This document shows positions 7,873 through 16,508 of a stretch of DNA of 64,000 bases, piece by piece (the first letter of the stretch is position 1; the number at the start of each line of letters is the position of its first letter). A program made the translations under genes and the position numbers. Where the stretch lies: positions 1 through 64,000 of IMG/VR virus record IMGVR_UViG_3300026201_000006. One strand, given 5' to 3'. This DNA is from a virus. Below the pieces are notes generated by a model. That model worked only from the letters and a program-made list of their open reading frames with translations. It did no database searches and had not been told where the DNA came from.

Positions 7873-9737
7873 TGCTTTCATTTAAAAACAAACAACTAGA
7901 AGAAAAAGCCCCTCCTGGCATGAAAGCCCTAGTAAAGGGATTTAAAGCCGATGGTATGGATGATGATAAGGCATTTGCTCTTGCTTGGTCTATATACAAT
8001 AAGAAGAAAAACGAAGAGAAAACTCCAGCACCACAAGAAGATGATTCAGGTTGGGTAGAAGAGTATATACAAGAAGCATATACTATTGCTTATACGAAGC
8101 CAGCAGATATTAAACATATAGGATACTCTGATGAGCAACTAGCTGATATAGCTGATCTATATAAACAATTAAAAAATAAGCATGATACTCCTTTAATCTT
8201 TGATACTGGTAAAAACAAAGTAGTAAAGGTTCACACAGACTTGCAAGGATCAGTTGATATAGATGGTAGAGCAACTACATACAAGTTTGGCAAAGGATCT
8301 GTTGGTAAAGGAAAAGCTGTTGACTTACAAGATTTTGGTATTGCTACTGCCACTGACTTCTTAGAATTTTTTCAGTGTGTTGGCTTATTCATAGGAGTAC
8401 CTTTAGACGAGAGTAACTTTAAGAAATCATTAGAGCAATTATTTGTTGGCGGTGATTTTAAAATAAGAGATTACATTAAAGACTGGAAAAAGTTTGTTGC
8501 GTATGTTGATGCAGATAAATCATTAGGTAAAGATGTAATCATGTTAGTGAATGGTTCATATTACTACAGAAAAAAAGAAATTGGATTCACTAAACCATAT
8601 GTAATTTGGACTGGTATTACAGAGTACTATGCTGCTTTAAAAAATAAAGAAGGTATTGAAGGTAGTGTAAAACCAAATACAGCGGACTGTGTTCTTATTA
8701 ACGGTACACCCAATGAATTATATGCTGCATTAAAAAGTAAAAAACCAATTATAACAGATGATGATACTGGTCTAATAAAATGTGATGGTGTTGAATGGTA
8801 TCAAATATCTTTAAAGAAAGCTGATGGACAAGCAAAGCTTGGTAAAATCACAACGCTTATGAAAGGTAAGTATCAACCCGATGTAGATAATATGGATCTT
8901 GCAAAGGTGCGTGACCAATTTCCTGAACTTGCTGAACAATATTTGCAAGAAGGATTCTTTGGTGATACTATAGATAAGATAAGAGATTATGGTAAAGATG
9001 CAGTAAAAAGATTTCAACAAGCAGCAAAAAATGTTCTTAATTTCGGTAAACAATTATTTAAAAAGATATCTATGCTAGGAAAGAAATATGAAAAGAGTAC
9101 TGAAAAAGAACTTGAGCGTCTTACAAAGCGTAGTAAATATCTAACAGAGATGAGTCAAGGCGCAATGCTTAATGCTATTGTAAAAGATAAGAGATTAAAT
9201 TCATCATACGCAAAAACAATTGAGAACTACCGTAAGAAAATCGATACAAAGAGTAATGATGTTGTAGAGATACGTGTAGAGAAACAGAATAATTTACAAA
9301 TTAATGAGACAACAGTAAACTTCTTAGTAGGTAATGTTATATCATTTCAGCTTGTAAACGATATTATTAAAGATGTAAAGAAGAATGGCATTAATGTTAT
9401 TAATGATTTAAATCAAAGTATGGCTATGGGTGACACAAACCTTCCAGTTGTAAAGGTCTTTGGTAATCCTAATAAAGCAGATTATAAAGTTATTACAGTT
9501 GGTACAATTAAACAGGCTGCACCAAAGAGAGATGGTAAGCCGATTAGTGTTTTAAAAGTTGCTGTTCTGCCATTTAAACAATACTATGTAGTAAACATGT
9601 GGATCTTTGCAGAGACTGTTGATGATGTAGCTAAATACCATAAGATAGCATTTAAAAAGAGTGGAGCAAGTTCATTCAATTATAATATTGAAGGTACTGG
9701 AACTGTTCCAGAAAATAAAATAACGGAATTTCAATGA
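7872..9737 (+). CDS. Large conserved protein with capsid-targeting N terminus
   Basis: A 621-residue protein starting MLSFKNKQLEE, with Leu9-Glu-Glu11 as a possible gp21 site. Next comes a small helical unit (PPGMKALVKGFKADGMDDDK) of a type often seen in phage head proteins, and a second candidate site YIQE near residue 69. The middle is a mixed alpha/beta region, and residues 370-480 are strongly helical and basic. I do not recognise a catalytic motif. The position inside the capsid-targeted run suggests an internal or ejected head protein. Confidence is high that it is a gene and low for its function. Confidence 0.75.
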   Translation: MLSFKNKQLEEKAPPGMKALVKGFKADGMDDDKAFALAWSIYNKKKNEEKTPAPQEDDSGWVEEYIQEAYTIAYTKPADIKHIGYSDEQLADIADLYKQLKNKHDTPLIFDTGKNKVVKVHTDLQGSVDIDGRATTYKFGKGSVGKGKAVDLQDFGIATATDFLEFFQCVGLFIGVPLDESNFKKSLEQLFVGGDFKIRDYIKDWKKFVAYVDADKSLGKDVIMLVNGSYYYRKKEIGFTKPYVIWTGITEYYAALKNKEGIEGSVKPNTADCVLINGTPNELYAALKSKKPIITDDDTGLIKCDGVEWYQISLKKADGQAKLGKITTLMKGKYQPDVDNMDLAKVRDQFPELAEQYLQEGFFGDTIDKIRDYGKDAVKRFQQAAKNVLNFGKQLFKKISMLGKKYEKSTEKELERLTKRSKYLTEMSQGAMLNAIVKDKRLNSSYAKTIENYRKKIDTKSNDVVEIRVEKQNNLQINETTVNFLVGNVISFQLVNDIIKDVKKNGINVINDLNQSMAMGDTNLPVVKVFGNPNKADYKVITVGTIKQAAPKRDGKPISVLKVAVLPFKQYYVVNMWIFAETVDDVAKYHKIAFKKSGASSFNYNIEGTGTVPENKITEFQ

Positions 9738-10963
9738 AGTTTAAACAACACATAACAGAAGCAAAAAATACTCACATGACTCATATTGAGGACATGGTGA
9801 TTGACGGTGGAGTAAATGGAGCAAGGTCAGCTATCTTTGCATTAAGAGATTTAAGAGATATGTTGGCTGGTCATTCGAATGATACTAAAGCAGTCACAGT
9901 TAAATGGGATGGTGCACCGGCGGTATTTGCTGGTATTGATCCATCTGATGGTAAGTTCTTTGTAGCAAAGAAAGGAATATTTAATAAGAATCCTAAAGTA
10001 TATAAATCAGTAAAGGATGTAAAAGCTGATACATCTGGTGATTTATCAAAGAAGCTTATAGTAGCATTTCAAGAATTAAGTAAACTTGGTATAAAGAAAG
10101 GAGTCTACCAAGGTGACATTATGTTCACAAAACAAGACTTAAAGAAAGCAACAATTGATGGGAAGAAGTATGTAACCTTCCACCCAAATACTATAGTATA
10201 TGCAGTACCCGTTGAAGCAGCGCAAGAGATTATGAGAGCTAAAATTGGAGTAGTGTGGCATACTTATTACTCAGGCTCAACCTTTGAAACAATGAATGCT
10301 TCATTTGGTGTATCCACAGCAGCGTTTAAAAATGTCCGAACGGTATGGCAGAAGTCCGCCAACCTACCAGACATATCTGGTTTAGCCACATTAACCAAAA
10401 AGGAAACAGATGAAATTACCAAACATATCTCGAACGCAGGAAAGCTCTTTCAAAAAATCGCCGCTACGACGCTTAATGACGTGGCTTCAAATAAAGATAT
10501 TAACCTCTTTATCAATACCTTTCGCAATACGAAGGTTAGAGCGCAAGAGGAAGTTACAGACTCCAAAGCCTACGTTGAAGAACTTATCGGATGGATCGAG
10601 AATCGTTATAACACCGAAAAAGAAAGGCTTAAAAGCGATGCTGGGAAGGATAGGAAGGAACAAGCGAAGCTGGCAGCCTTAGAATTCTTCTCAGATGAGA
10701 ACAAAAGTGGTCTTATAAGTATGCTTGATATGCAAAACGAGCTAGTATCTGCTAAGATAAAGCTATTAAAGCATCTGGACAGCATGGATAGTATAAATAC
10801 ATTTGTAAAGACTAAAGACGGGTTTAGAGTAACAGGCGCCGAGGGATATGTTGCTATAGATCATTTAACAAACGGCGCAGTTAAAATTGTGGATAGAATG
10901 GAATTTTCTTACAACAACTTTAGCAAAGACATAATCAAGGGATGGGAGTCCGAATCACGATGA
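9734..10963 (+). CDS. Nucleotidyltransferase/ligase-like protein with capsid-targeting N terminus
   Basis: The 409-residue protein starts MKFKQHITE (gp21-like site Ile7-Thr-Glu9). It contains VTVKWDGAPAVFAG with KWDG at residues 57-60, which matches motif I (KxDG) of covalent nucleotidyltransferases, where Lys57 would carry AMP. The segments AKKGIF (78-83) and VYQGDIMF (124-131) lie where ligases have further active-site strands. It belongs to a family found in T4-like marine phages (I recall it as a DUF). The ligase reading is inference from the motif; a full set of motifs IV and V is not obvious. Confidence 0.7.
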   Translation: MKFKQHITEAKNTHMTHIEDMVIDGGVNGARSAIFALRDLRDMLAGHSNDTKAVTVKWDGAPAVFAGIDPSDGKFFVAKKGIFNKNPKVYKSVKDVKADTSGDLSKKLIVAFQELSKLGIKKGVYQGDIMFTKQDLKKATIDGKKYVTFHPNTIVYAVPVEAAQEIMRAKIGVVWHTYYSGSTFETMNASFGVSTAAFKNVRTVWQKSANLPDISGLATLTKKETDEITKHISNAGKLFQKIAATTLNDVASNKDINLFINTFRNTKVRAQEEVTDSKAYVEELIGWIENRYNTEKERLKSDAGKDRKEQAKLAALEFFSDENKSGLISMLDMQNELVSAKIKLLKHLDSMDSINTFVKTKDGFRVTGAEGYVAIDHLTNGAVKIVDRMEFSYNNFSKDIIKGWESESR

Positions 10964-11502
10964 AATTAATAGATAGATTAGTACAATCATATACACGCAT
11001 AGATGAAGCAAGAGTAAAAGATAATCATAGGTGGAATGCCAATGATGAATTAGCTACTATGAATTTCATTTATAAAGACTTTAAAAAAGAATTAGGCAGA
11101 GATCCAGGTAAACCATATATGGATGATGACGAATTAGTAGTAGGTGATAAAACCGTATTAAGAATGAAAGACAATACATCCGTTGCTGATATGAAAAAAG
11201 CAGTACAAAGCTGGATCGCAAAGAATGTAAAACCTGCTGCTGGTGAAGTAAAGGTTGGTAAATTTAATGCCAAACTTCCTACAGAAATGAAAGGTGTTCT
11301 TGGCAATAAAGCTGTAAAGCTTGATAACCCAAGAGTAATAATTAAAACAGATGTTAACTCAGCTAAAGAAATTCAAGCAGCTGTGAAAGGTACTGGTAAA
11401 TTCCGTATGATGAAACGTAAAGATCACGTTGCTGTATACCTTGATTTTGCTGATGGAGACCAGCTTAAAGCTGCAATGGCAAAGGTTAAAAAAATTAAGT
11501 AA
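10960..11502 (+). CDS. Hypothetical protein with capsid-targeting N terminus
   Basis: I start this at the ATGA overlap at 10960 (180 residues), which has GGGAG upstream, rather than the in-frame ATG 18 bases earlier. The N terminus MKLIDRLVQSYTRIDE ends in Ile14-Asp-Glu16, a gp21-type site. The rest is Lys-rich and likely alpha/beta, with a C-terminal unit (VIIKTDVNSAKEIQAAV) that could be a small ferredoxin-like fold. No known function. Confidence 0.75.
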   Translation: MKLIDRLVQSYTRIDEARVKDNHRWNANDELATMNFIYKDFKKELGRDPGKPYMDDDELVVGDKTVLRMKDNTSVADMKKAVQSWIAKNVKPAAGEVKVGKFNAKLPTEMKGVLGNKAVKLDNPRVIIKTDVNSAKEIQAAVKGTGKFRMMKRKDHVAVYLDFADGDQLKAAMAKVKKIK

Positions 11503-12326
11503 TGTCACTGCATAGTTTTAAAGAACACTATCTTGAAGAGGCTGCGGCTGAAACAGTTACCCTAAACTGGGGTAGGTTTAATCCTCCAACTATTGGTCAT
11601 GAAAAACTTTTAGATGTAACTAAATCTAAAGGCACAGGTGTTCATAGAATTTATGCAACACAATCAGAAGATAACAAAAAGAATCCCCTAGATTGGAAGA
11701 CTAAAATAAAGTACATGCGTAAGGTGTTTCCTAAACACGCACGTTCTATTCTTATGGATAAAAAAGCTAAAACATTATTTGATGTTCTAACTATAGCATA
11801 CGATGATGGCTTTAAGAATTTAGAATTAGTTGTTGGTTCGGATAGAGTACCTGAATTTGAGAAGCTTGTAAATAAGTATAATGGTGTAAAGGGTAGACAT
11901 GGTTTCTATAACTTTGCATCTATTAAAATTATGAACGCTGGCGAAAGAGATCCTGATGCTGAAGGTGCAGAAGGTATGTCAGCCTCGAAGATGAGAGCTG
12001 CGGCAGCCGACAACGATCTTATATCATTTACTAAAGGTCTACCAAGAAGATTTAAAGATGCTGAAGCATTAATGAATGATGTACGTAAAGGCATGGGTTT
12101 AAAAGAAGAAAAATCTTTTAGACAAGATATAAAATTAAAGAAGGCATCAAATCTTCGTGAGAAGTTTGTTGCTGGTAAATTATTTAATGTGAATGATCCT
12201 GTAAAATCAAATGACGGTCAAGAAGGAGTTATAGATACATTAGGAGCTAACCACGTTAAAGTAAAATTGAAAGGAGATGGACAGTTTAAAACTTTCTGGC
12301 TCCAAGATTTATGTTTAAATAATTAG
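11502..12326 (+). CDS. Cytidylyltransferase/NMN adenylyltransferase-like enzyme, capsid-targeted
   Basis: The first 13 residues, MSLHSFKEHYLEE, form a capsid-targeting-like leader with a Leu-Glu-Glu site. The catalytic domain follows directly, with the nucleotide-binding motif GRFNPPTIGH at 24-33, VVGSDRV near 111 and the second signature GMSASKMR at 158-165. This is the HIGH-superfamily pattern of NMNAT and cytidylyltransferases. Such enzymes join a nucleotide to a phosphate-bearing small molecule; NAD synthesis is one option. A C-terminal tail of about 60 residues resembles a small KOW/SH3-like barrel (FNVNDPVKSNDGQEGVID). It is the last of the seven leader-bearing genes. Confidence 0.85.
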   Translation: MSLHSFKEHYLEEAAAETVTLNWGRFNPPTIGHEKLLDVTKSKGTGVHRIYATQSEDNKKNPLDWKTKIKYMRKVFPKHARSILMDKKAKTLFDVLTIAYDDGFKNLELVVGSDRVPEFEKLVNKYNGVKGRHGFYNFASIKIMNAGERDPDAEGAEGMSASKMRAAAADNDLISFTKGLPRRFKDAEALMNDVRKGMGLKEEKSFRQDIKLKKASNLREKFVAGKLFNVNDPVKSNDGQEGVIDTLGANHVKVKLKGDGQFKTFWLQDLCLNN

Positions 12327-12336
12327 GAGATATATT

Positions 12337-12663
12337 ATGTCAAATATGGCAGGTGTAACAAAAGATATGTACCCTGAAGGAACCACAGCACATTTAGACG
12401 GTTTCAAAGGTCCAAACGGTGAAGTTTTATTGGGTGTTGAATTCACTCAAGAAGAAGTTGACTCATGGAATGGTACAAGCTCGGACTTACCAGCGACTGG
12501 CGCTTCGGCTACCAGTAGCGCTAGTCCAAAAAAACCTAAAAGGGTAACAGCAAAATCCACAAAAGAAGAGATGGAGGCAGCAGGCCGTGAGGTTGGTATT
12601 GAGTTAGATAGACGTAAGTCTAAAAAATCTTTATGGAGCCAATTAAAAAAAGCAATGAAGTAA
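12337..12663 (+). CDS. Hypothetical protein with Lys-rich C terminus
   Basis: A 108-residue protein with TTAGGAGA as ribosome site. The N-terminal half is acidic and turn-rich, the middle is a Ser/Ala/Thr linker (TGASATSSASPKKPKR), and the C-terminal third is a basic helix-turn-helix-like stretch (STKEEMEAAGREVGIELDRR). That C-terminal part resembles short DNA-binding or Lsr2/SAP-like tails, but this is only a pattern. It lacks the gp21-type leader of the preceding genes. Confidence 0.7.
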   Translation: MSNMAGVTKDMYPEGTTAHLDGFKGPNGEVLLGVEFTQEEVDSWNGTSSDLPATGASATSSASPKKPKRVTAKSTKEEMEAAGREVGIELDRRKSKKSLWSQLKKAMK

Positions 12664-12686
12664 AAAAACTTCAATAAATATATATT

Positions 12687-13043
12687 ATGGAATTAACTAA
12701 AAACAACTTTGAGTTGTATGCAGCAAAGCATTATCAAAGGGATAAGTGGAGTACTGACGACGATTTTAAGGAAGACATGTCTCGGTTTAAATATATTAAT
12801 AGATTAGTTAATAGGTATTATCGTGATGATGATTTGAAAGAACGATTAATATTAAACCATATTATTATATTAGGTAATGTGTTAGGTCCAGATATATGCG
12901 CTGAGATCTTAATGTCAAAGACACACAATACCCTACAAAGTATTGTAAAAACCTTCTTGGTATATTTAAATTATTTGCCAGAAGATGATTATGTTGAAGT
13001 CCCATTGGATGCAACGATTATAGACGTATTAAGGAAGTTATGA
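12687..13043 (+). CDS. Conserved T4-like phage protein, unknown function
   Basis: A 118-residue helical protein with a hydrophobic core (LNHIIILGNVLGPDICAEIL). Its general look matches proteins conserved in T4-like marine phages that have no assigned function. There is no good ribosome site. Instead AATAAATA, a one-base variant of the late promoter, lies six bases before the ATG. It overlaps the next gene by four bases (ATGA). Confidence 0.75.
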   Translation: MELTKNNFELYAAKHYQRDKWSTDDDFKEDMSRFKYINRLVNRYYRDDDLKERLILNHIIILGNVLGPDICAEILMSKTHNTLQSIVKTFLVYLNYLPEDDYVEVPLDATIIDVLRKL

Positions 13044-13570
13044 GCCAGTATATAAAAGAGTCAGCTGTAGATTTATTCTTAACGTATAAGTTTATTCGTT
13101 TACTTGTTACACCATGGAAAAAAACAGATGCATTTACTGCAGGTGTAATTGACGATAAAGGTAAGCTATTAGTAAAAGTAAAAGATCAAACAAATGCTCA
13201 AGAGAAAACTTATACTGTTTTTCATAGGTTAGTCTTTAATATAAAAAGAATTTTAGAGAAAGTACCATTCGGTAAATCTAAAATTGCGTCTTATGCCGCT
13301 GCGTTGTTTCTACTTAAAGAAGAGACAGGCATGGAAGAAGCAGATATCCTCAAGGCGCTTGAGGATTTGGGTCACGATACTTCACTTGATTTAAATGAAG
13401 ACTTTAAAGAACTTCATGAGGGTCAACATATACTAAATCATGATTTGCAAGAAAGCAAGAAAGGAACAATCGTGCATTTAGATAGTATAGAACCAGTTGG
13501 ACAATTCGCTGGAGTTCCTATATATAAAACAAAAGAAAACATTTATTTATCAGTAAACAATATATTATAA
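13040..13570 (+). CDS. Conserved T4-like phage protein, probably structural
   Basis: A 176-residue protein that starts at an ATGA overlap. It contains KFIRLLVTPWKKTDAF, then FHRLVFNIKRILEKVPFG and a helical stretch ending in FLLKEETG, a combination I recognise from T4-like marine phage genomes. The exact role is unknown to me; a head or neck role is a guess. It is followed at once by the nrdA promoter. Confidence 0.75.
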   Translation: MSQYIKESAVDLFLTYKFIRLLVTPWKKTDAFTAGVIDDKGKLLVKVKDQTNAQEKTYTVFHRLVFNIKRILEKVPFGKSKIASYAAALFLLKEETGMEEADILKALEDLGHDTSLDLNEDFKELHEGQHILNHDLQESKKGTIVHLDSIEPVGQFAGVPIYKTKENIYLSVNNIL

Positions 13571-13571
13571 G

Positions 13572-13601
13572 TATGTACTTTCACACTTAGTGTGATATAA
13601 T
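13572..13601 (+). promoter_or_regulatory. Promoter of the TATGTAC class, upstream of nrdA
   Basis: TATGTAC at 13572-13578 and TATAAT at 13596-13601 are separated by 17 bases, with TGTGA before the -10. This is the same architecture as the uvsX and gp32 promoters, and it sits alone between the stop at 13570 and the nrdA ribosome site. Confidence 0.8.
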
Positions 13602-13623
13602 ATATTAATTTAATTGGAGTGAC

Positions 13624-15927
13624 ATGACGTCTATTAACGTGACCAAGCGCAGTGGTGAAACTGAGCAATTTAACATTGATAAAATTCACCGAGTGCTTGA
13701 ATGGGCTTGTCAAGACTTAGTAGGTGTATCAGTCTCTGAAATAGAGATGAGAGCCAATGTTCAATTATATGATAAGATGCGTTCGACATCTATTCATGAT
13801 CTCTTAATCAAATCAACAGCAGAGCTTATTACTGAAGCTACACCTAACTATCAAACTGTTGCAGCAAGATTAATTAATTACAAACTCAAGAAAATTGTTT
13901 ATGGTGACAAGGATCCATGGCCACTCAAAGATATTATTGAACATAATATTGATGCTGGAGTCTATGATCCTGACATATTAAACATGTATTCTGAAGCTGA
14001 AATAGATTATATTAATAATCATATAATAGATCATTCAAGAGATGATGACTTTACATATGCTGGTATGGAGCAAATGAGATCAAAGTATCTTGTACAGAAT
14101 CGAACGGATGGCACAATATATGAAACACCTCAAGTGCTTTATATTATGATTGCTATGACATTATTCGGTAGGTATAATGGAAGACGTATGAAATTTGTAA
14201 GAGACTTCTATAATGCTATATCACAATTTTATATCTCATTACCAACACCTATTATGGCTGGTGTGAGAACTCCAACAAGACAATTCAGTTCATGTGTTGT
14301 ATTAGAATCAAATGATTCTCTTGACTCAATTAATGCAACATCAACATCAATCGTTAAATATATTTCAAAGAAAGCTGGCTTAGGTATTAATGCTGGTAAG
14401 ATCAGAGCCGTAGGTTCACATATTGGTGATGGTTCGGTTGTACATACTGGTCTTATACCATTTCTTAAATTGTTTCAAGCAAGTGTAAAGTCTTGTTCAC
14501 AAGGCGGAGTAAGAGGTGGTGCAGCAACAGTTTATTTGCCAGTGTGGCATTATGAGTTTGAAGATCTTGTTGTATTAAAGAATAACCGTGGTACAGAAGA
14601 GACTCGTGTACGTAACATGGATTATGCCTTCCAATTTAATAAGCTTATGTATGAGAGATTATTAACTGGTGGGAACATTACTTTCTTCTCACCTGATGAT
14701 GTACCTGGATTATATGATGCCTTCTTTGAGGATCAAGAATTATTCCAAGAGTTATATGAAAAGTATGAGAGGTCCCGTAAGATTCGTAAGAAATCTTTAC
14801 CAGCTCTTGAAGTATTCTCTCAATTCCTAACAGAACGTAAAGAGACAGGACGAATCTATTTACAAAATGTAGATCATGCAAATACACATGGTGCATTCAT
14901 CGAGAAGCAGGCCCCGATACACCAATCGAATTTGTGTTGTGAAATTGATTTACCTTCACATGGTTTAGAATCATATGATGATGCAGAAAAAGGTGAAATC
15001 AGTTTATGTACATTATCTGCAATTAATTGGGGATTAATTAATGATCCGAAAGATTTCGAAAAGTATTGTGAATTAGCTGTACGTTCTCTTGATGCTTTAC
15101 TTGATTATCAAAACTATCCTATTATTGCAGCGCAAAGATCAACAATGAACAGAAGACCGTTAGGTGTAGGTATCATTAACTTTGCATATTTCTTAGCAAA
15201 GAGAGGTTTAAAATATAATGATGATGCTCTTTCTACAGTTGATGAATACGCAGAAGCATGGTCATATTATCTTATTAAGGCAAGTGCAGATCTTGCAAAA
15301 GAGAAGGGAACTTGCTATAAGGTCTTAGAGAGTAAATACGGACATGGTATCTTGCCAATAGACACATATAAAAAAGAGGTTGACGAACTAGTCAAGCATA
15401 AAGAAAGAATGCCATGGCAATCATTAAGAAAACAGTTACAAAAATCTGGTATACGTAATAGTACATTAATGGCTATTATGCCAGCTGAAACATCTGCCCA
15501 GATTGGTAATGCTACAAATGGTGTAGAACCACCTCGTGCACTTGTATCATATAAGCAATCGAAGGACGGAGTCATGGCACAGGTTGTACCACAAATACAC
15601 AATCTTAAAAACAAATACGATTTGCTATGGGATCAGCAAGGACCCGAAGGTTACTTAAAGATCATGGCAATCATTCAAAAGTATGTTGACCAGGGTATAT
15701 CTGTAAATACAAGTTATAATCCAGCTCAATACGAAGACAATAAAGTTCCTATGTCAGAAATGATGAAGGATCTTGTCACATTCTACAAATACGGAGGTAA
15801 GCAATTATATTACTTTAATACGAATGATCTAACTAACGAGGATGAATCAACTGAGCTTGATAAGACTCGTGAGGATTTTGCGACACAACAGGAGTATGAT
15901 GACTATTGTGAGAGTTGTGTATTATAG
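13624..15927 (+). CDS. nrdA: Class Ia ribonucleotide reductase, alpha subunit
   Basis: NrdA reduces ribonucleoside diphosphates to deoxyribonucleotides. At 767 residues it is essentially the length of E. coli NrdA (761). The N-terminal 90 residues form an ATP-cone (VTKRSGETEQFNIDKIHR). The barrel contains FSSCVVLESNDS and NLCCEIDLPS (active-site cysteines), MNRRPLGVGIINFAY, and MPAETSAQIGNATNGVEPP near the C terminus. The protein ends CESCVL, the swinging Cys pair that accepts electrons from glutaredoxin. The ribosome site is TTGGAG. It works with NrdB (17624) and the glutaredoxin (18697), though the tmRNA and small genes lie between. Confidence 0.96.
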   Translation: MTSINVTKRSGETEQFNIDKIHRVLEWACQDLVGVSVSEIEMRANVQLYDKMRSTSIHDLLIKSTAELITEATPNYQTVAARLINYKLKKIVYGDKDPWPLKDIIEHNIDAGVYDPDILNMYSEAEIDYINNHIIDHSRDDDFTYAGMEQMRSKYLVQNRTDGTIYETPQVLYIMIAMTLFGRYNGRRMKFVRDFYNAISQFYISLPTPIMAGVRTPTRQFSSCVVLESNDSLDSINATSTSIVKYISKKAGLGINAGKIRAVGSHIGDGSVVHTGLIPFLKLFQASVKSCSQGGVRGGAATVYLPVWHYEFEDLVVLKNNRGTEETRVRNMDYAFQFNKLMYERLLTGGNITFFSPDDVPGLYDAFFEDQELFQELYEKYERSRKIRKKSLPALEVFSQFLTERKETGRIYLQNVDHANTHGAFIEKQAPIHQSNLCCEIDLPSHGLESYDDAEKGEISLCTLSAINWGLINDPKDFEKYCELAVRSLDALLDYQNYPIIAAQRSTMNRRPLGVGIINFAYFLAKRGLKYNDDALSTVDEYAEAWSYYLIKASADLAKEKGTCYKVLESKYGHGILPIDTYKKEVDELVKHKERMPWQSLRKQLQKSGIRNSTLMAIMPAETSAQIGNATNGVEPPRALVSYKQSKDGVMAQVVPQIHNLKNKYDLLWDQQGPEGYLKIMAIIQKYVDQGISVNTSYNPAQYEDNKVPMSEMMKDLVTFYKYGGKQLYYFNTNDLTNEDESTELDKTREDFATQQEYDDYCESCVL

Positions 15928-15928
15928 A

Positions 15929-15978
15929 GAAAAATATTCTACAGAATCTAGCTTTTGTAGAAAAATTTTATCTTTTTT
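15929..15978 (+). terminator. Hairpin terminator after nrdA, copy 1 of an intergenic repeat
   Basis: TTCTACA (15937-15943) pairs with TGTAGAA (15956-15962), followed by a T-rich tail (TTTTATCTTTTTT). The whole segment from GAAAAATATTCTA through GCTTTTGTA is nearly repeated at 21741-21790, and both copies stand upstream of a TATAAT promoter. Confidence 0.6.
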
Positions 15979-16007
15979 AACTAATACCGCAAAATAGTTG
16001 CGTTTAG

Positions 16008-16038
16008 TATGTACAAAGTATATAAATTATGTTATAAT
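16008..16038 (+). promoter_or_regulatory. Promoter of the TATGTAC class, before the small membrane genes and tmRNA
   Basis: TATGTAC at 16008-16014 and TATAAT at 16033-16038 have an 18-base spacer, and TATGT precedes the -10. Transcription from here would cover the two small membrane-protein genes and the tmRNA. Confidence 0.75.
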
Positions 16039-16066
16039 AGTTCCATGTTATCAAGATTAGGTTTGG

Positions 16067-16074
16067 TATAAATA
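16067..16074 (+). promoter_or_regulatory. Possible late promoter TATAAATA
   Basis: An exact late-promoter octamer lies three bases before the ATG at 16078. The predicted start would fall inside that codon, so it would more likely serve the 16260 gene and tmRNA than the 49-residue gene. It could also be chance in AT-rich DNA. Confidence 0.35.
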
Positions 16075-16077
16075 ATT

Positions 16078-16227
16078 ATGGATTTATTAAATTACTTACT
16101 ATTAGGGGTTATTCTTACCCTCGGGGCCACAGGATTATTATCCTGGGCTATCTTCCCAATTTTCCTTGAACTGAATGATGAGCTAAATGAAAAGTTTAAG
16201 GATGAGAACCCTTCGAGACAAGGCTAA
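16078..16227 (+). CDS. Small single-span membrane protein (49 aa)
   Basis: A short frame encoding one strong transmembrane helix (LLNYLLLGVILTLGATGLLS) followed by an acidic/basic tail (LNDELNEKFKDENPSRQG). The ribosome site is weak (TAGG further upstream). It lies between a TATGTAC promoter and another membrane-protein gene. A lysis-accessory or superinfection role is conceivable, with no direct evidence. Confidence 0.5.
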   Translation: MDLLNYLLLGVILTLGATGLLSWAIFPIFLELNDELNEKFKDENPSRQG

Positions 16228-16259
16228 ACTACTTTTTATAAAACGACATAGGAGAATAT

Positions 16260-16487
16260 ATGTTAGATAAAATCACAAGCGGCGTTAGTGCTGCATCGGC
16301 TATTGCAATGTCACTAATTGGTTTAGCAATCTTATTGCAAATCGTATTTGGTGGAGCAGTACCTTTCCTTGGCGGCGACGTCATTGGTACGATCATTGGT
16401 ATAGTCCAACAGCTAGGAGACGCTGGTTTAGTTGGTTTGATTTCTGCAGCGGTTTTGTGGAAACTACTAACTCATGATGATGCTTAA
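16260..16487 (+). CDS. Small two-span membrane protein, holin-like in shape
   Basis: A 75-residue protein with TAGGAGA as ribosome site. It has two hydrophobic stretches (ASAIAMSLIGLAILLQIVFG and GLVGLISAAVLWKLL) joined by a Gly-rich loop, and a short charged C terminus ending HDDA. Size and topology fit a class II holin or another small inner-membrane protein, but no family motif is recognised and no endolysin gene is adjacent. It directly precedes the tmRNA. Confidence 0.7.
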   Translation: MLDKITSGVSAASAIAMSLIGLAILLQIVFGGAVPFLGGDVIGTIIGIVQQLGDAGLVGLISAAVLWKLLTHDDA

Positions 16488-16508
16488 TAACATTCATTCA
16501 ATAATGAA

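Noticed and set aside
10410-10682. Second-frame plus-strand open frame inside the 409-residue gene
   Set aside because: It is a shadow frame; the main frame continues unbroken with a clear domain, and the alternative has no ribosome site.
10792-10799. TATAAATA inside the KxDG-protein gene, with similar hits at 17348, 20346 and 46502
   Set aside because: These lie inside coding sequence without a gene start at a sensible distance. In AT-rich DNA the octamer occurs by chance, so I listed only those near gene starts.
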